Part shown: positions 45,252 through 62,151 of the stretch, piece after piece
How the letters are laid out: each line of letters begins with the position of its first letter
How positions within the stretch are numbered: position 1 is the stretch's first letter
NCBI GenBank assembly: GCA_964019155.1
Contig: OZ025240.1
Span: forward strand, 29,753,083-29,817,082
Origin: Osedax fenrisi
Lineage: Eukaryota > Annelida > Polychaeta > Sabellida > Siboglinidae
Reading direction: 5' to 3'
Length of the DNA stretch: 64,000 nucleotides
The notes under the pieces: model-generated
What the model saw: the letters and a program-made list of their open reading frames with translations, nothing else
Told to the model about the DNA's origin: nothing
Databases searched by the model: none
Position numbers and translations under genes: made by a program

Positions 45252-46294
45252 TGTCAAGGCTTATTTACGTTAATTGGTTAGACTTATTCTTCAAGAGATT
45301 ATATATAGCGGACCACCGCAGATGTCTGAGCGTGGGGCAGTAATGCGAGACGGCAGAAACGTACATTGTACGTGCGTCGTGATACCAGGCACTAGGTGTA
45401 TATGCGCTGATATTACGTAGATGTACAATATCGACGCATATATATAAATAAAATATATAACATCCCCTCTTCTCCCTATTGGTTATCGAAGAGGGGTTGG
45501 GGTCATTCCCTCTTCTCACGTATGGAAGAAGGATATCATGTTGGAGGTGGCCATGGGGATGGCAATACATGCATTGTGTATGGTGCTGTATGGCATCACG
45601 GATGGTGGGGGTGATGATGAGGGGGTCACGGATATTGTGGGTGAGATCGAGAGGGTCACGGGTGACGTTGAGAACATATCGGGTATTATGTGTGATGTCG
45701 GATGCGTCACAGATGTCGTGGGTGACAGCGGGGGCGTAGCGAATATGTACCTGATATAGTGGGCAAGGGCGAAAGCGTACCGGATGTCGTGGGTAGTGGC
45801 TGGGGTGTCACGGAGGTCATGAGTGACGGCGAGGGTGTACAGGATATCATACCGGATGTAGTGGGCAATGGCGAGGACGTAAATAAAATGTTAAACAACA
45901 TTTTCAGCTCGTCTAGCCGATCTTCATTGTGCCAATCGAAGGAAGGAGTTGGTGTAGGGTTCATGATTGTTTATAGTCATTGGGCATGGGGGTAGATGTT
46001 TCCTAACGTGCTCTCACTGGTTGACGTGGCAGGATGATATTCATTGGACGTGAGGTTGGACGCTTATTGATGTTACGTCAAGGCTTATGTATGTTTATTG
46101 GTTATACTTATTCTTCAAGTGATTATACATAGCGGCGGTCCGCTATATATACACAGCCGTCTGCGCGTGGGGGGGGGGGTCATGCGAGATGGTAGGAATG
46201 TACGTGCATTATGATACCAGGCACTATGCGTATATTCGCTGATATCACGTAGATGTACAATATCGTCGCATATAAATAAATACAATATATAACA
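45252..46294 (-). mobile_element. Short LTR retroelement (TRIM/LARD-like) with minisatellite core
   Basis: Direct repeats at 45252-45462 and 46076-46294 (about 85% alike by eye) begin TGTCAAGGCTTA and end ATATAACA. A purine tract (AGAAGAGGGGA on the minus strand) abuts the inner edge of the left copy, as expected for a polypurine tract before a 3' LTR, so the element lies on the minus strand. The 613-bp interior has no protein domain. No target duplication is recognisable. Confidence 0.7.
45590..45890. repeat. GC-rich degenerate minisatellite
   Basis: Units of about 40-45 bp around 'gtcacggatgtcgtgggtga' and 'cggcgagggtgta'. Open frames on both strands reflect the repeat (plus: GV.DVVG..EGV; minus: PLPTTSGT). 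This is the most GC-rich stretch in the window and may be the residue of a gag repeat or captured DNA. Confidence 0.7.
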
Positions 46295-46690
46295 ATAAGT
46301 ACAAGGCATTACCTGTTAATATTTAATACATTCAATAATATAATAATCTAAAAATGTTGTTAATATATATGTTATTACATATAAAGGTTAATATATATAT
46401 AGGATGATACGGATGGTAGGTACAAATTAAATGGCAACATTACGTGGCGCTATTATTTATATTATATATTATAACAGCACAAGGCGTGCTTGTTAAAAAA
46501 ACGGAAGAATAAAACTAAACAAAATAAATCAAACAACCCACAAATATCAATACGCAAATAGGATGTTACTCGTATGTGTAAATATCATATATATATATTA
46601 ATACGAATGGTTTATAAATATATTTTTCAAAAGGAATTATTCCATATATACATGTTTCTCATAAAGATTTTATTTTCAGTTTTAGTGGTA

Positions 46691-46717
46691 CATTATACGC
46701 TCTTAGAGCGTATAATG
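46691..46717. repeat. Perfect hairpin, 12-bp arms
   Basis: CATTATACGCTC, a TTA loop, then the exact complement. No function assigned. Confidence 0.85.
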
Positions 46718-47009
46718 AATTAGATTGACATACACCTTGGCCACATTTGTGACATTTGATATTTATAGTTATTTAATGTTTGCCTAACGTCCGTATTCCC
46801 ATGTATATAATATATATATAGTGGAAGTATATAGTAGTAATTATATTAAAAATGTAAATAAATATAAGGTTGTATACAAATTAAAAAAAAGTATGACAAT
46901 TTTGTATATCTTATTTAATAAGTTATTATATATTATAAATTATAATTTATAATATAATATATATTATATAATATACCTGGTACTAGGTTAAATATCGTGA
47001 TTTTTTTAA

Positions 47010-47250
47010 TACTCTATGATATAGTCTATTATAGGAATTATCTTAAAGCAGGCCGCCGATTGTTATTATAATAATGTCAGAGTTCATTATAATGCAGCTA
47101 AAAAATACAGAAAAATAAAACAAAACCAAATAAATTAAACAACCCCAAAATAAAAATTGAACTCTAACAATATAATAATAATAATCGGCGGCCTTCTTTG
47201 ATATTAACGTATCAGACTATATGATAGACTATATCACTGATAGAGTCTAT
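47010..47250. mobile_element. Hairpin MITE with GGCCGCCGATT core arms
   Basis: The inner arms 'aggccgccgattgttattat' (47050) and 'aataatcggcggcct' (to 47194) are inverted copies that also include 'agttca/tgaact'. Looser inverted similarity (actctatgatatagtctat / atagactatatcactgatag) extends outward on both sides. The A-rich centre (gcagctaaaaaatac...aaacaacccc) resembles the centre of MITE family B and the stretch at 46475-46550. Confidence 0.7.
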
Positions 47251-48516
47251 GTCCGTAACATGTTTATTCGAATTATTTAAATTACACGAGTATTCTTATA
47301 ATATTATATTAATTATATAATGACATGAATACTATATATTTATGTAATTACTAATTCGTATAATGAAGTATGTGGGCTTTTAGTGTGTTGATTATTTTTA
47401 AACTATATTTTGACTATAATCATTATAATATAATAATGATTATAATAATAATTATAATAATCCTATTATGCAATGTTATATTTAATTAGTATATTGAATA
47501 TAACTATCCATATAAAGTTTACAATAACAACTAATAGTATGTGTACTATTAGAAACTACTATTGGTAAAACCCAATTAAATTAAATTAATTATTAATAGA
47601 ATATTTAAAAATGTTACCTGGTAAAATTTAAAATCTTACATTTTTTTTCTTACACGATAAATTACTTAATAAATTACTTAATACACATGATTATGAATGT
47701 ATATAATTATATATTTAATTCACAATTACAAATTATTCTATATATTTAAATAGTAAGTATATATTTAACAATCTTAATATATATTTTAAAATTATTAACT
47801 TTTAAATATTAAATTGATAAAAATACTTGTATTACCTTAGTATTTATAAATATTTATATTTTAATACACATGATCCACATGATTATGGATATATATAATT
47901 ATATATTGAATACACAATTAAACATTATTCTATTTAAATGTTAAGTATATATTTAATAATAATCTTAATATATATTTTAAGATTATTAAATTTTAAATAT
48001 TAAATTTTAAATTAATAAAAATACTTGTATTACCTTAGTATTTATGAATCATTCCATTTATTATTTCAAAATATAATAAAAATAAATAATAAATTAATTA
48101 AAATGTATATTTTTTATTAATATAATATTTTATTTTTTTATTTTATATATATGATCCATATGTAATATAAAGTCTAAATCCATCAATTCCCTATAGACAT
48201 ATATCCAACAATACTACGTATTTCATTGAAAATGGTGTGTCTACTAAACAATTATTTTTATGGATCCAATATATATAGAGTGAAAATTCAATCATTATTT
48301 AAACTTACCCATTCTATTGATTTTTAAATTATTAATAAATAATATACAACTTTATTTCCTATATATTAATTATATAATTTTATTATAAGTCAAATTTATA
48401 CCAAAAGTGATACATTATTGCCCTAAACTATTTGGTGGACACGAAATTGTCCTCCAAATAATCATGTCTACCAAATGATTAATATTATGCAAGAAATGTC
48501 AACCAAATCTGGTATG

Positions 48517-49090
<574 letters not shown>

Positions 49091-49363
49091 CAACCATTCT
49101 TTTTATATTGACAATTGTTTGTTTTATATTGTTCTTCGTTAAAAATACTAAATCATACTATATATATTTATATTTACTATTTTCTTTGTTTTCAAATATT
49201 TATTATTATATAACTTATTTCAAAATGATAAACTATAATTATTTAAAAAACTTATACAGATTTTATTCTTTTATTACTTTTATATTGATCTTAATTCCTA
49301 TTTTTTTAATATGTATGTTTATATTTATATATTTCATTTTTATTTATTTTTTATATTTAATTA

Positions 49364-50123
49364 ATGACTGATATATTGTTTAGTGATCCTACAATTGATT
49401 GTGATCCAAATAATGTTGATATTCATTTTAATATATATTCTCCAAATTTGTCAGTTAAAGATTTTAATAATATTCGACATGTTAATCATAAGTTATCAAT
49501 TCTTCAATTAAATGGTAGAAGTTTGATAACAAATTGTGATGCTTTACAAATTTTATTATCTACAATTAATTCAAAATTTTATATTATTTCCATTTGTGAA
49601 ACATGGTTTAATCAATATAATTTACAATTATATAATATTGAAGGTTATATTTCGTTTCATACAACTATAATTGATAAACATGGCGGAGGTGTTGTATTAT
49701 ATAGTAATAGTAAATACAAAACTAATAAAATTAATCATTTATCATATAGTAACTCATTTATAGATTGTATCACGGTTGAAATAGAATCAAGTATTAAAAA
49801 TATAATTATTAGTTCAATATATAGACATCCATCGTTAAAAAAAGATTCTTATTTATGTTTAAATACTTTTATTGAATTCTTTAGTCAATTTCAAAATAAG
49901 CAAATTATATTATGCGGTGACTTTAACATTGACTTACTTGATGATAATATTCATACAAATAATTTTTTAAATACACTTCAATTAAACAATTTATTTCAAT
50001 CTATTCAGACCATTTCGGACATTCGGACCAATACTTTGGAATGATTTAAGTATAGATATAAGAAAGTCATATTCTTTATCATTATTCTGTAAAAATCTTA
50101 AAATAATTTTATATAATACTTAG
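49364..50123 (+). pseudogene. Non-LTR retrotransposon ORF2, endonuclease fused to RT tail by internal deletion
   Basis: 49364-50010 encodes an apurinic/apyrimidinic-type endonuclease. It has LSILQLNGRSL (nucleotide-binding Asn), ISICETWF (catalytic Glu), SSIYRHPS and CGDFNIDLL, all CR1/L2-like. At about 50010-50019 the sequence jumps, one base out of frame, to FGPILWNDLSIDIRKSYSLS, ending KIILYNT and TAG at 50121. That is the typical extreme C-terminus of such ORF2 proteins (FGP.LWN.L...IR). All of the reverse transcriptase in between, normally some 600 residues, is missing. Cannot be active. Confidence 0.88.
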
Positions 50124-50976
50124 TCTATTTTAATGCATTTATTTTTAGTTTAAATGTTATTTAATATATTTGACTTATAATAATATTTTGTTATAATTTT
50201 GATTTTATTTATTTTACACTATAAAAATACTGACATTATTTTAAATATTGACATTATAAAAAACTGACTTTTTAAACATTATTATATATGATTTTAAGAT
50301 TGTATTATCTTCTATTTTATTTTTACATTTTTTGACATTAAATAAATTACTTTGGGTTATATATTTTTCTGTATGAATATCGAATATTGTTTAACCTATA
50401 TTTATTTAATATATTTTCTTATTTCTTCTCTTTTTTTACTTATCTTTTTTTCCTATTGTTTCTTTTACTTTTAACTGTTGGATATCTCATATTTAGTTCC
50501 ACTATGTTATATTTTAATTTAGATTATTTAATACTTTATGTATTTATTAGCTTTTAATGTTATACTTTTATCATTTATTTATATTATTACATGATTACAT
50601 TATTATATGATGATTACATTTAGTTACATGATAAGTTTCATTATATTTTATTAAATATTTTATTTTATTATATATTTTATTTATTTGTATCATATATATG
50701 TAAACAGGAAGTAATAAGGTTAAATACCTCGAAAATCTTCTGAACATTTTATTTGTTCTTTTATTGTTTTATTTTCTCTCTTGCAATGATTGCAATAATA
50801 TAATATATATTATCTTATCTTATAATATTATATAATTATTATTTATTTATCACTATTATCTATAATGAAACTTATCATGTTAATAAAGGGGTAATTGTCT
50901 CGATAAGCAACACTGTAGTGTTTTCAAGCATGCTTCTACAATTACCTTGGCATTGCCTAAATCTGATAATAATAAT

Positions 50977-50983
<7 letters not shown>
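50124..50983 (+). mobile_element. 3' UTR and (AAT)n tail of the deleted non-LTR element
   Basis: Non-coding AT-rich DNA, then a GC-richer block 'tcgataagcaacactgtagt' ... 'ttaccttggcattgcctaaa', ending TCTGATAATAATAATAATAA. A conserved 3' end plus trinucleotide tail is typical of CR1/L2-type elements. 'catgataagtttcat' near 50630 is repeated inverted near 50868, possibly a 3' hairpin. Confidence 0.6.
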
Positions 50984-51024
<41 letters not shown>

Positions 51025-51169
51025 CCTATGTTTATATATGTATAAGTATTTATACATTTTTAACCAAATGCATGTATAAACATTAACACATAAAGTGTAT
51101 TGTTGATACATGATTTAGATAATCAATAATACTAATAATATCGGTTCATCGTAATTCACGATAATGAAC

Positions 51170-51216
<47 letters not shown>

Positions 51217-52110
51217 TAGACGTTCTTGTGAACTTTTCGATATACCTTTATTCCATTAAACAGGCGTATTATTATATAACTAATTGTTTGTCTGTAATGC
51301 TATCGATAGATCTTTTTACTATCGTAGATACACTATAGCTATATTAGTATAAAGTATGTCAACAATTTATACGAAGAAAGTTGATCAGTCAGTTAATATG
51401 TTACCACATAAGACGGTTCAATAGTATATACTAAACAACCCATACCCTAGATATATTGATCTTTATACACTATACTTTACATTATTGTACAAACATAATA
51501 GGAACCAAAATAAATATAATATATATATATATATATATGCTTGTATAATAATCATAACAAATATATATAATCCATATACTGATAAATCATTTTCACACTT
51601 TATATATCCTATATATTTATAATATATAGAGTATACTTACATATATATGTACCTACCTGTATATCTACTATTTATTCTCATATTACATTCCTATATGATA
51701 TATACGGCATCGTTTATTGTCATGGGTTTATTAAGTCATTAGTATGCTTTATAGATAATATCCTTATTTATTTGATTGATATTTACTATATTCAGAATAT
51801 GTGTTCACCACAGTTTATAGTTTAATCTATTTATATGTCACGTTATCATCATATTCGATAGTTCATTATTACCATACAAATATATATATATAGTAATACT
51901 TGTAATAGAAATATTATACCATATCCGTGTATTAAAGTTATTAAAGTTTATTAAACATATTGGTAGAATGTAAGTCTCATTCGTGAGATAACTATTGTAA
52001 TTAATCAGTATTGTTTATTTAACGACAGTATTCATATATTAAATATATATATTTATATACATATATATATATATATATAAAACTGAATAGCTATTGCAAC
52101 AGCTAGTAAG
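50984..52110. other. AT-rich DNA without visible gene
   Basis: Includes (TA)n tracts at 50984-51021 and 51169-51212 and a hairpin 'ggttcatcgt' / 'acgataatgaacc' at about 51143-51172. Nothing codes. Confidence 0.4.
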
Positions 52111-52111
52111 C

Positions 52112-53300
<1,189 letters not shown>

Positions 53301-53477
53301 AATATTTTAAAGATTATTAAAGATATTTATAAAAATATTATTATTTAAGCTTAATTAAATATATTGGTAAATAAAATAATTTTATAGAAAAAATAGATTC
53401 TTTATACAAAATACAGTTATTAATTTTACAAAATATATATCTTATAATTTTGGAAATATCAGCTATCATTTGGTTCA

Positions 53478-54376
53478 TTCACTACTACAAAATAGAGTAA
53501 GCTATACCACTCAAAAAGAGTATTATGAGTGTCACTGTATTGCTACTCTTATCTATAAATAAGTAATATAATACTATTTACTAAAATAGTATTATAACTA
53601 TTAATAATTATAAAACTCTTTACTAAAAGAATATGCTAACTATTAATATGTTAATTAAGTTATTGATGTAAGTTTAATATAATTTTACAATTTAAGTAAA
53701 ATATTAAAATAAATATTAATATCTTAGCGTATTAAGTAGTATCATATCAAAGTATTATCCCATATATTACAATATATTATATAATTTCTTTTTAATTTAG
53801 ATTATAAATTTAAATTCAACAATATAAACATTTTAATATTTAATACAATATCTAATCAATATGCAATTTCTATATATTCAATATTGAGCAATTATTCAAC
53901 AATTTCCAATTGTATTAACAATAGAATTATTATTAAAATTGTAGCTGATAATTTAGAAAAATCCATAGGATTAATTAAATAATTTTATTTTTTTAAATTA
54001 ATATTTTATTTATTTTTTAATAATTAATTTGCATAAATAACAATTTAATAAATATATTAAAATAAATTAAAGTTATAATATTATATTTTTTCTATATTAA
54101 TAAAATAATATAACACAATATAACACAATTCTACAGAAAAGGAGTATTCTACTTTGTATAAAAAGAGTTTTATAAAATATAATTAGTATAAATATTATAT
54201 TAAATACTATTTTTGGTAGTGATATATCTGTTAGGATATGGAATAATCTTTGGTAGAGTATATGGCCATAACATATTATTAGATGGAAACTGAACTTATA
54301 TAAAGAGTATTCTGCATTATAAAACATTGTATTCTAAATTGTAATATAAGCTGGAATACCTACTTTCTAATAGTGT
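53478..54376. mobile_element. Possible CACTA-like non-autonomous element
   Basis: Begins CACTACTACAAAATAGAG and ends near the complement of CACTATTAGAAAGTAGGT, imperfect inverted ends starting CACTA. The interior is non-coding with 'gagtattct' repeats. No clear 3-bp target duplication, so only tentative. Confidence 0.3.
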
Positions 54377-54535
54377 TGGTTAACATTTGATAGAAAATAG
54401 AATTTTAATCTGAACCTATAACTATCACAAAATATACTTTATAATTGCAAATACTCGTATGTAAACTTTGTAAATTTTATTTTCACGACCCGTATTTTGA
54501 AATATATAATCCTATATTTATTGTCTTAATCATAG

Positions 54536-54564
54536 AGAACGAAGTGATGTAATCACTTCGTTCT
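54536..54564. repeat. Perfect hairpin, 13-bp arms (AGAACGAAGTGAT)
   Basis: Arms identical to complement around a 3-bp spacer. The 'cacttcg' core recalls the repeats near 317 and 34780. Confidence 0.85.
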
Positions 54565-54639
54565 TTATGGTGGTAATTCGTGATGGTGGCAATAATGACA
54601 TGTAGGTGGCGATATAAAGACAGCTGTATACAGTATAAT

Positions 54640-54793
54640 CTGATTATAATATGATTGCATATATGTAATTAACCGCGTATGTATATTTATAGACTATCAT
54701 AAATGCAACGGAGTACACGTATTATAATAATAATATTCAGAGTTGGCTTAAAATCCTATATGTATGAAACAGCAAAAGCTTGTCTGGTCAATT

Positions 54794-54795
<2 letters not shown>
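54640..54795. mobile_element. Degraded relative of MITE family B
   Basis: Shares 'gcgtatgtatatttatagac' and 'tatcataaatgcaacgg' with the interior of the 31770 element and ends in 'aaaagcttgtctggtcaa', a worn version of its terminus. Confidence 0.5.
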
Positions 54796-54846
<51 letters not shown>

Positions 54847-54878
54847 GAATGTATGTATACACTCATTGTTCGTTCTTT

Positions 54879-54924
<46 letters not shown>

Positions 54925-55024
54925 TTATCTATCGAAATCAGTATTAAAATGGAATTTGAAAAAACGATATATAAATCAATATCTATAATAAAATTGTATG
55001 TATACATCTATAGATTAATTGAAA

Positions 55025-55140
55025 TTTTTGAATTGACATATTTACTAATGATAACTAATGATAACACTTTGACTAAGGATACATATTTAATTAATGATAA
55101 CTCTTTGACTAAGGATACATATTTAACTAATGATAATTAT
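55025..55140. repeat. Short tandem repeat of about 42 bp
   Basis: 'tgataac.ctttgactaagg' plus 'atacatatttaa' occurs twice in full, with partial copies on each side. No gene. Confidence 0.7.
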
Positions 55141-55149
55141 TAATAAATG

Positions 55150-56822
<1,673 letters not shown>

Positions 56823-57058
56823 GAATTGAATTGAATTGAATGAATATTTATTATGAATTTTTTCAAGTTCGATTTAGTAATAATTAACAATATGTAGTGA
56901 TAAATTCACAAAACGACAACAAAACGTAGATAGTACACATATAAAAATAACAATAGTAAATTAGAAACGTATCACATGTGCCGGTGATAAAAACAATTAA
57001 TAATTAAAATTAATAATTTATAAAATTATATATATATACATATATGTATAAATAAATA

Positions 57059-59833
57059 TTAAGTTATAATTTTTTTAATATGATTTTTAAAGGTATATAA
57101 ACTATTTGCTAATACAATATGTTCATCAAGACCATTCCAAATTTTAGCTATTCGATTATTTAGTAGATTTTTTGTTACATTTAGTTTACATGTATTCATA
57201 CTAACTTGCAGAGAATGGCCTCTGGTATTGTAGTTGGTCTTTTTGATATTAATAATAGATGATGTATTCATAGATACCAATCCGTTAAATAGCTTATATA
57301 CCATAACAAGATCAAATCTAGTTCTTCTGATTTCTAGAGAATCTAGATTTAGGTATATTAATCTTTCATTATAAGGTGTATAAGGTAAACCGCATCTCTC
57401 GATTAATCTTCTCGTAAAGAATTTTTTGACCTTCTCTAGTTTTATCTTCAGTCCTTTGAATGTCCTGGCATCTAATCCCGGATTCCAGACTGTCGACGCA
57501 TATTCAAGGTGGGGTCTAGCATATGATATATATGCTTTTCTAATAGCTGGCATATTATTAGTAATGAAACAGCGAAATATACGATTGATAACACAATATG
57601 CACTTGTACAACACACACCAATATGTTCAGAGAAATGTAATGATGGATCAAATTTGATACCAAGATCACGATACGATCTACAGTTTACTATTGAAACATT
57701 ATTTATAGTATACAATGGTTTATTAGTATTACCTAATGTAAGAGCGGCTGATTTTTTTGCAGCGTTTTCTAATTGCCAAGAATTAGACCATTCATAAAAT
57801 TTATCAATATTATGTTGTAATTTATATCTATGATCTATGTCATTAGATATAAAGTTCAATTTAGTATCATCCGCGAAAAGATTAATGGATATATCTTTAT
57901 AAATCACTTCGACTAAATCATTGATATATATTAGAAAGAGTAAAGGCCCTATTACAGATCCTTGTGGAACACCAGATATTATTTTAACTGTATCAGACAT
58001 TTGATTGTTAACTCTTACTCTTTGAGATCTACCAGATAGAAAACTACTTATCCAAGAATGTATGTTACCACATATACCTAAATTAGTTAATTTGACAAGT
58101 AATTTACTATGAGAGACCTTATCAAAAGCTTTAGCATAGTCAAGATATATGATATCAATAAAACTGCCTTTATCAATTGCAGTAATCCATTTAGTATAAC
58201 AATTTAATAGTTGCAGTTCAACAGATTTTTTATGACGGAATCCAAATTGAGAATCAGAAATTAATGAGTTACGTTCTAGATAAAAATTAATTTCCTCAAC
58301 TAATATACGCTCAAATACTCTAGACATAATTGAGGTAATTGAAATCGGCCTATAGTTTTCTCTATTTGAAGGGTCACCTTTTTTGAATATCGGAACTATA
58401 TAACTTACTTTCCACATGTCAGGACATACACCAGCTGATAAAGTTTTATTAAATAATATAGTAAGTGGAATAGATAGTTCATATGAGAATTGTTTGAAAA
58501 ATATTGAAGGGATATTATCTGGTGGCAATGTACATGATAGTGATAGATTTATTAGATGCTTTCTTATGTTATGCCTATAGAATAAAAAGTTATTTATAGT
58601 TGAATTATGTTTAGGTGGAGATAAATGAGGAATATTATCATTATCATTAATAAATACAGAAGAAAATTGATTATTGAGTATATTAGATTTAACTGTATCT
58701 GAAAAAATATATGTATTATCGTCAGATTTAATGGGACCTATAGTGGAAAAAGAGGAACATCTTGAATTAATATAATTATAAAATCGTGATTTGTCATTAG
58801 ATGATAAAATTAATTTTTCTCTATCGATAGTTAATTTTTTAATGTTATAATCTAATAATTTTTTAATATTTTTCCAATTTATAAAATTATTATGTGAATC
58901 TAATCTAGTTTTATAATATTTTAAACATTTTACTTTTAAACGTAGAATATATTTTGGATATGTTTTTTTATTTTTGATATGTTTATAAGCTGGAACATTA
59001 TCATTAATAATATTATATAAAGTATTATAAAAAATATTAAACATATTATTAATATATGTTGAATTAGATAATAATAAATTCCAATCAATAGAAGAAAGGG
59101 ATTGATGTATACTATATAAATTAGACTTTCTAAAATTTAGCCCAACTTTTTGATTTATTTTTAAATTAGCTTGGAAAGGTAGAGAAAATGAAAATGATAT
59201 ATGGTCACTAATATATTTACCAAATCCAAAAGGGGGACATTCATTAATTTTCGAAATAATCATAGGATTATTGGTTAGTAATAAATCCAGCAAATTATTA
59301 TTACGAGTTGGAAAAGTAATTAATTGAATAAGTGAGTTTTGACATAGACTATTTTCAAATTCGCAATATGTTGATGGGTAATTAGGAAATGTATTATCAT
59401 TCCAATTATAAAGAGGTAAGTTGAAATCTCCTACAATAATAGTAGGTGAAATTGTATCACATAGTGTAAATAAAAATTTACAAATCGATTTATGAGTGTT
59501 AAAATCAGTTGAATGTGGACGATAAATTCAAGATAATCTTATATTTTTAGTAGAATGTAGTACAAGAGTAATATGCTCAATATTATTAAAATTATTGAAA
59601 TATAATTGAATTGGATTTAAATTAGATTTGCAGATTATCGCTACACCACCTGAATGAGATTTCCTATCATTACGATATATTTTATAGTTAGTATTACCAA
59701 AAAGGAGTAAAGCATCAGTATCAACATTTGTTAGAAATGTTTCAACAAGACAAACAATATCATACATGTTAGAACTAAGAATTAACTCTAAATAAGGTAG
59801 TTTGTTTCTAACACTGCGACAATTTGAAAACAT
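57059..59833 (-). pseudogene. Non-LTR ORF2: endonuclease and reverse transcriptase with one in-frame TGA
   Basis: Starts MFSNCRSVRNKL (the AP-endonuclease N-terminus). It continues with CLVETFL (catalytic Glu), then TGA at 59528-59530 inside the conserved 'S-IYRP' motif, GDFNLPLYNW and LLDLLLTNNP. The reverse transcriptase follows with YRPISITSIMSRVFERIL, LDYAKAFDKVSH (first catalytic Asp), SGVPQGSVIGPLLFLIYIND and the catalytic FADD (residues 473-476 counted from Met at 59293). It ends after the usual C-terminal domain with TAA. Apart from the single TGA, the 924-codon frame is intact, so damage is recent or the stop is tolerated. Confidence 0.93.
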
Positions 59834-59860
59834 TACTTTTAAATTAGATGAATTTGATAG

Positions 59861-60787
59861 TCAGGTTGAATTGTCATTAGAAGAAAAAGATTTTTGATAA
59901 GTTATAAACGATGTGGACCACTTCTCATAATCAACTTCGGGAATTTTTGAATGCCAGTCAATCCTATTATCAACTAATTTATGAAGCTCGTATTTCATTG
60001 TAAATTTGTTGAAAACCAATTTAATATTAGAGTCCAACATATTTGATTTTATAGCATGATATAGGATTTTTTTACGAATAATTTCAGAATTTGGAAGAGA
60101 TGTTCTAGTAAAAATATTTTTAAAATCATGAATTGTATTTAATTTAATTTTAGAGTTATTGATAATATTATTTTTCGAAATAGGTGAATCAAGCTTTAGA
60201 ATAATAGATTTAAGACTGTAATTAAAGCTAGAGTTAAATTTATAATTTGGAATATCAAAAGTTGTGGAAATAATGTTATTAAAATAATTTAAATAGTTAT
60301 TATCAAATGACATATTATTAATTGTAGGCAGATTTTCAAAAATAACTGTATTTTCATCGTTAATTTTGATAGCATGCATATCAGAATTAATAGAATTAAT
60401 AGACTTATTGATATTTATAAAATTATCACTCAAAACACTAGCATATGATTTTGTAGGTTGATTAGATATCATTTCACTAACTTTAGAATTAATTACATTA
60501 ATTAATTTTGTATTTATCATTATATTATTATTAATGTCAGATAGGTTAAGTGAATTATTATTATCAGATTTACTTAAATTCGATGCATTAGTTTTATCAC
60601 AAGAAAGACAATTAAAATTAAAATTAGGAGAGTCGAAAATTTCCAGCACATACTTAGGTGGATTACCATTAGACCAATGGTTTGATAATATTTTAGCCTT
60701 ATGTAAACATTTAATGTGTATATGATTACCACATGAACAACTTAATAATTTTTCTTGAGAAATATTTGTACATATATAGCATGTCAT
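59861..60787 (-). CDS. Non-LTR ORF1: zinc-finger nucleic-acid-binding protein
   Basis: 308 residues. The N-terminal Cys/His cluster is CYICTN...CSCGNHIHIKCLH...CLSCDK (about residues 3-65), a PHD/RING-like finger found in ORF1 of several CR1-type elements. The middle is Asn/Ser-rich. A C-terminal part with charged and aromatic residues (KFTMKYELHKLVDN) may form the RNA-binding fold. Presumed to coat the element RNA. Ends at TGA (59861), only nine codons before ORF2 and in the same frame. Confidence 0.85.
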   Translation of the reverse strand: MTCYICTNISQEKLLSCSCGNHIHIKCLHKAKILSNHWSNGNPPKYVLEIFDSPNFNFNCLSCDKTNASNLSKSDNNNSLNLSDINNNIMINTKLINVINSKVSEMISNQPTKSYASVLSDNFININKSINSINSDMHAIKINDENTVIFENLPTINNMSFDNNYLNYFNNIISTTFDIPNYKFNSSFNYSLKSIILKLDSPISKNNIINNSKIKLNTIHDFKNIFTRTSLPNSEIIRKKILYHAIKSNMLDSNIKLVFNKFTMKYELHKLVDNRIDWHSKIPEVDYEKWSTSFITYQKSFSSNDNST

Positions 60788-60888
60788 AATACCTATAAAT
60801 TACTAATAAATATGTATACTTATTAATAACAAGCCATAAGGCTATTATATTAATACATATATTATAATATATTAATTCAAGAAATTGG

Positions 60889-60922
<34 letters not shown>

Positions 60923-61154
60923 CTGTAGATATAGAATACAGACATAATATTATAAATGTATTGGTGTGTGTTGAACAAATGCATACAATATAGAAAATCA
61001 ATATATAACGCTACTAACTATTTTTAGACAATATAGCAGCAGTATATCTCGAATGCTATTCAATTTTGAAACAATAGAATCTGGATTCGAAATAGTAATT
61101 TTAGAAAACACGTCTGTTCACTCTGAACGATAGAGACAGAATGTTTTTGACATT

Positions 61155-61613
<459 letters not shown>

Positions 61614-62151
61614 CTAGCTGGCTTCGGCCCGGCGTTTCCCGGGTATTACACGTGTTGTACCCGTGGGATCGTTAGTAACGTAGATATAAACAAAGAGTTA
61701 ATTATAGAAAACACTTTATTTATTTATAACAAAGCACTTAAATTTAAAGTGTTTATTGAAAAATTTAAAATGTCTTCGTTAAATATATCGAAAACGTAAA
61801 CGTTATCACCGTTTATTGTCATTTACGAATGCATTAATTATGGTAAAGTGAATATAATTACATTTCTACGAAATACCTCATATTCGCATACATTTCATGT
61901 GTGAAACATTTTCTTCTAAAATCAAAAGATTTCCCGATAGGTCGAAAATAGCTATAAAATGACAGTTTTACGTAATTATGATCGGTGTAAAGGTGGAAAT
62001 AAAAAATTCATCCGAACAACCACAATACTTTTTTCGTAGATAATTAGTAGCAATTTAAATTTTGTAAATCCGTCGAGCCGTTTTCTTAAACATCGAACGC
62101 CTATATATAAATAAATAAATATTTAAATAGACTTTCTTTTATATGTATAGA
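61614..62151 (-). mobile_element. Complete non-autonomous Helitron, 538 bp
   Basis: On the minus strand it begins TCTATACATATAAAAG and ends ...GAAGCCAGCTAG. A hairpin CCCGG-GAAACG-CCGGG lies about 14 bp before the CTAG terminus. The flanking bases are A (62152) and T (61613), the A|T target used by Helitrons. No coding sequence. The 3' third matches the ends at 62152 and 63860. Confidence 0.9.

Noticed and set aside
45265..45570. Frames around the GC-rich minisatellite as genes
   Set aside because: They follow the repeat on both strands and run into the LTRs; no protein domain.
49108..49371. Hydrophobic 87-codon frame before the endonuclease relic
   Set aside because: Phe/Ile/Tyr-rich composition typical of AT noise; no relation to known ORF1 proteins.
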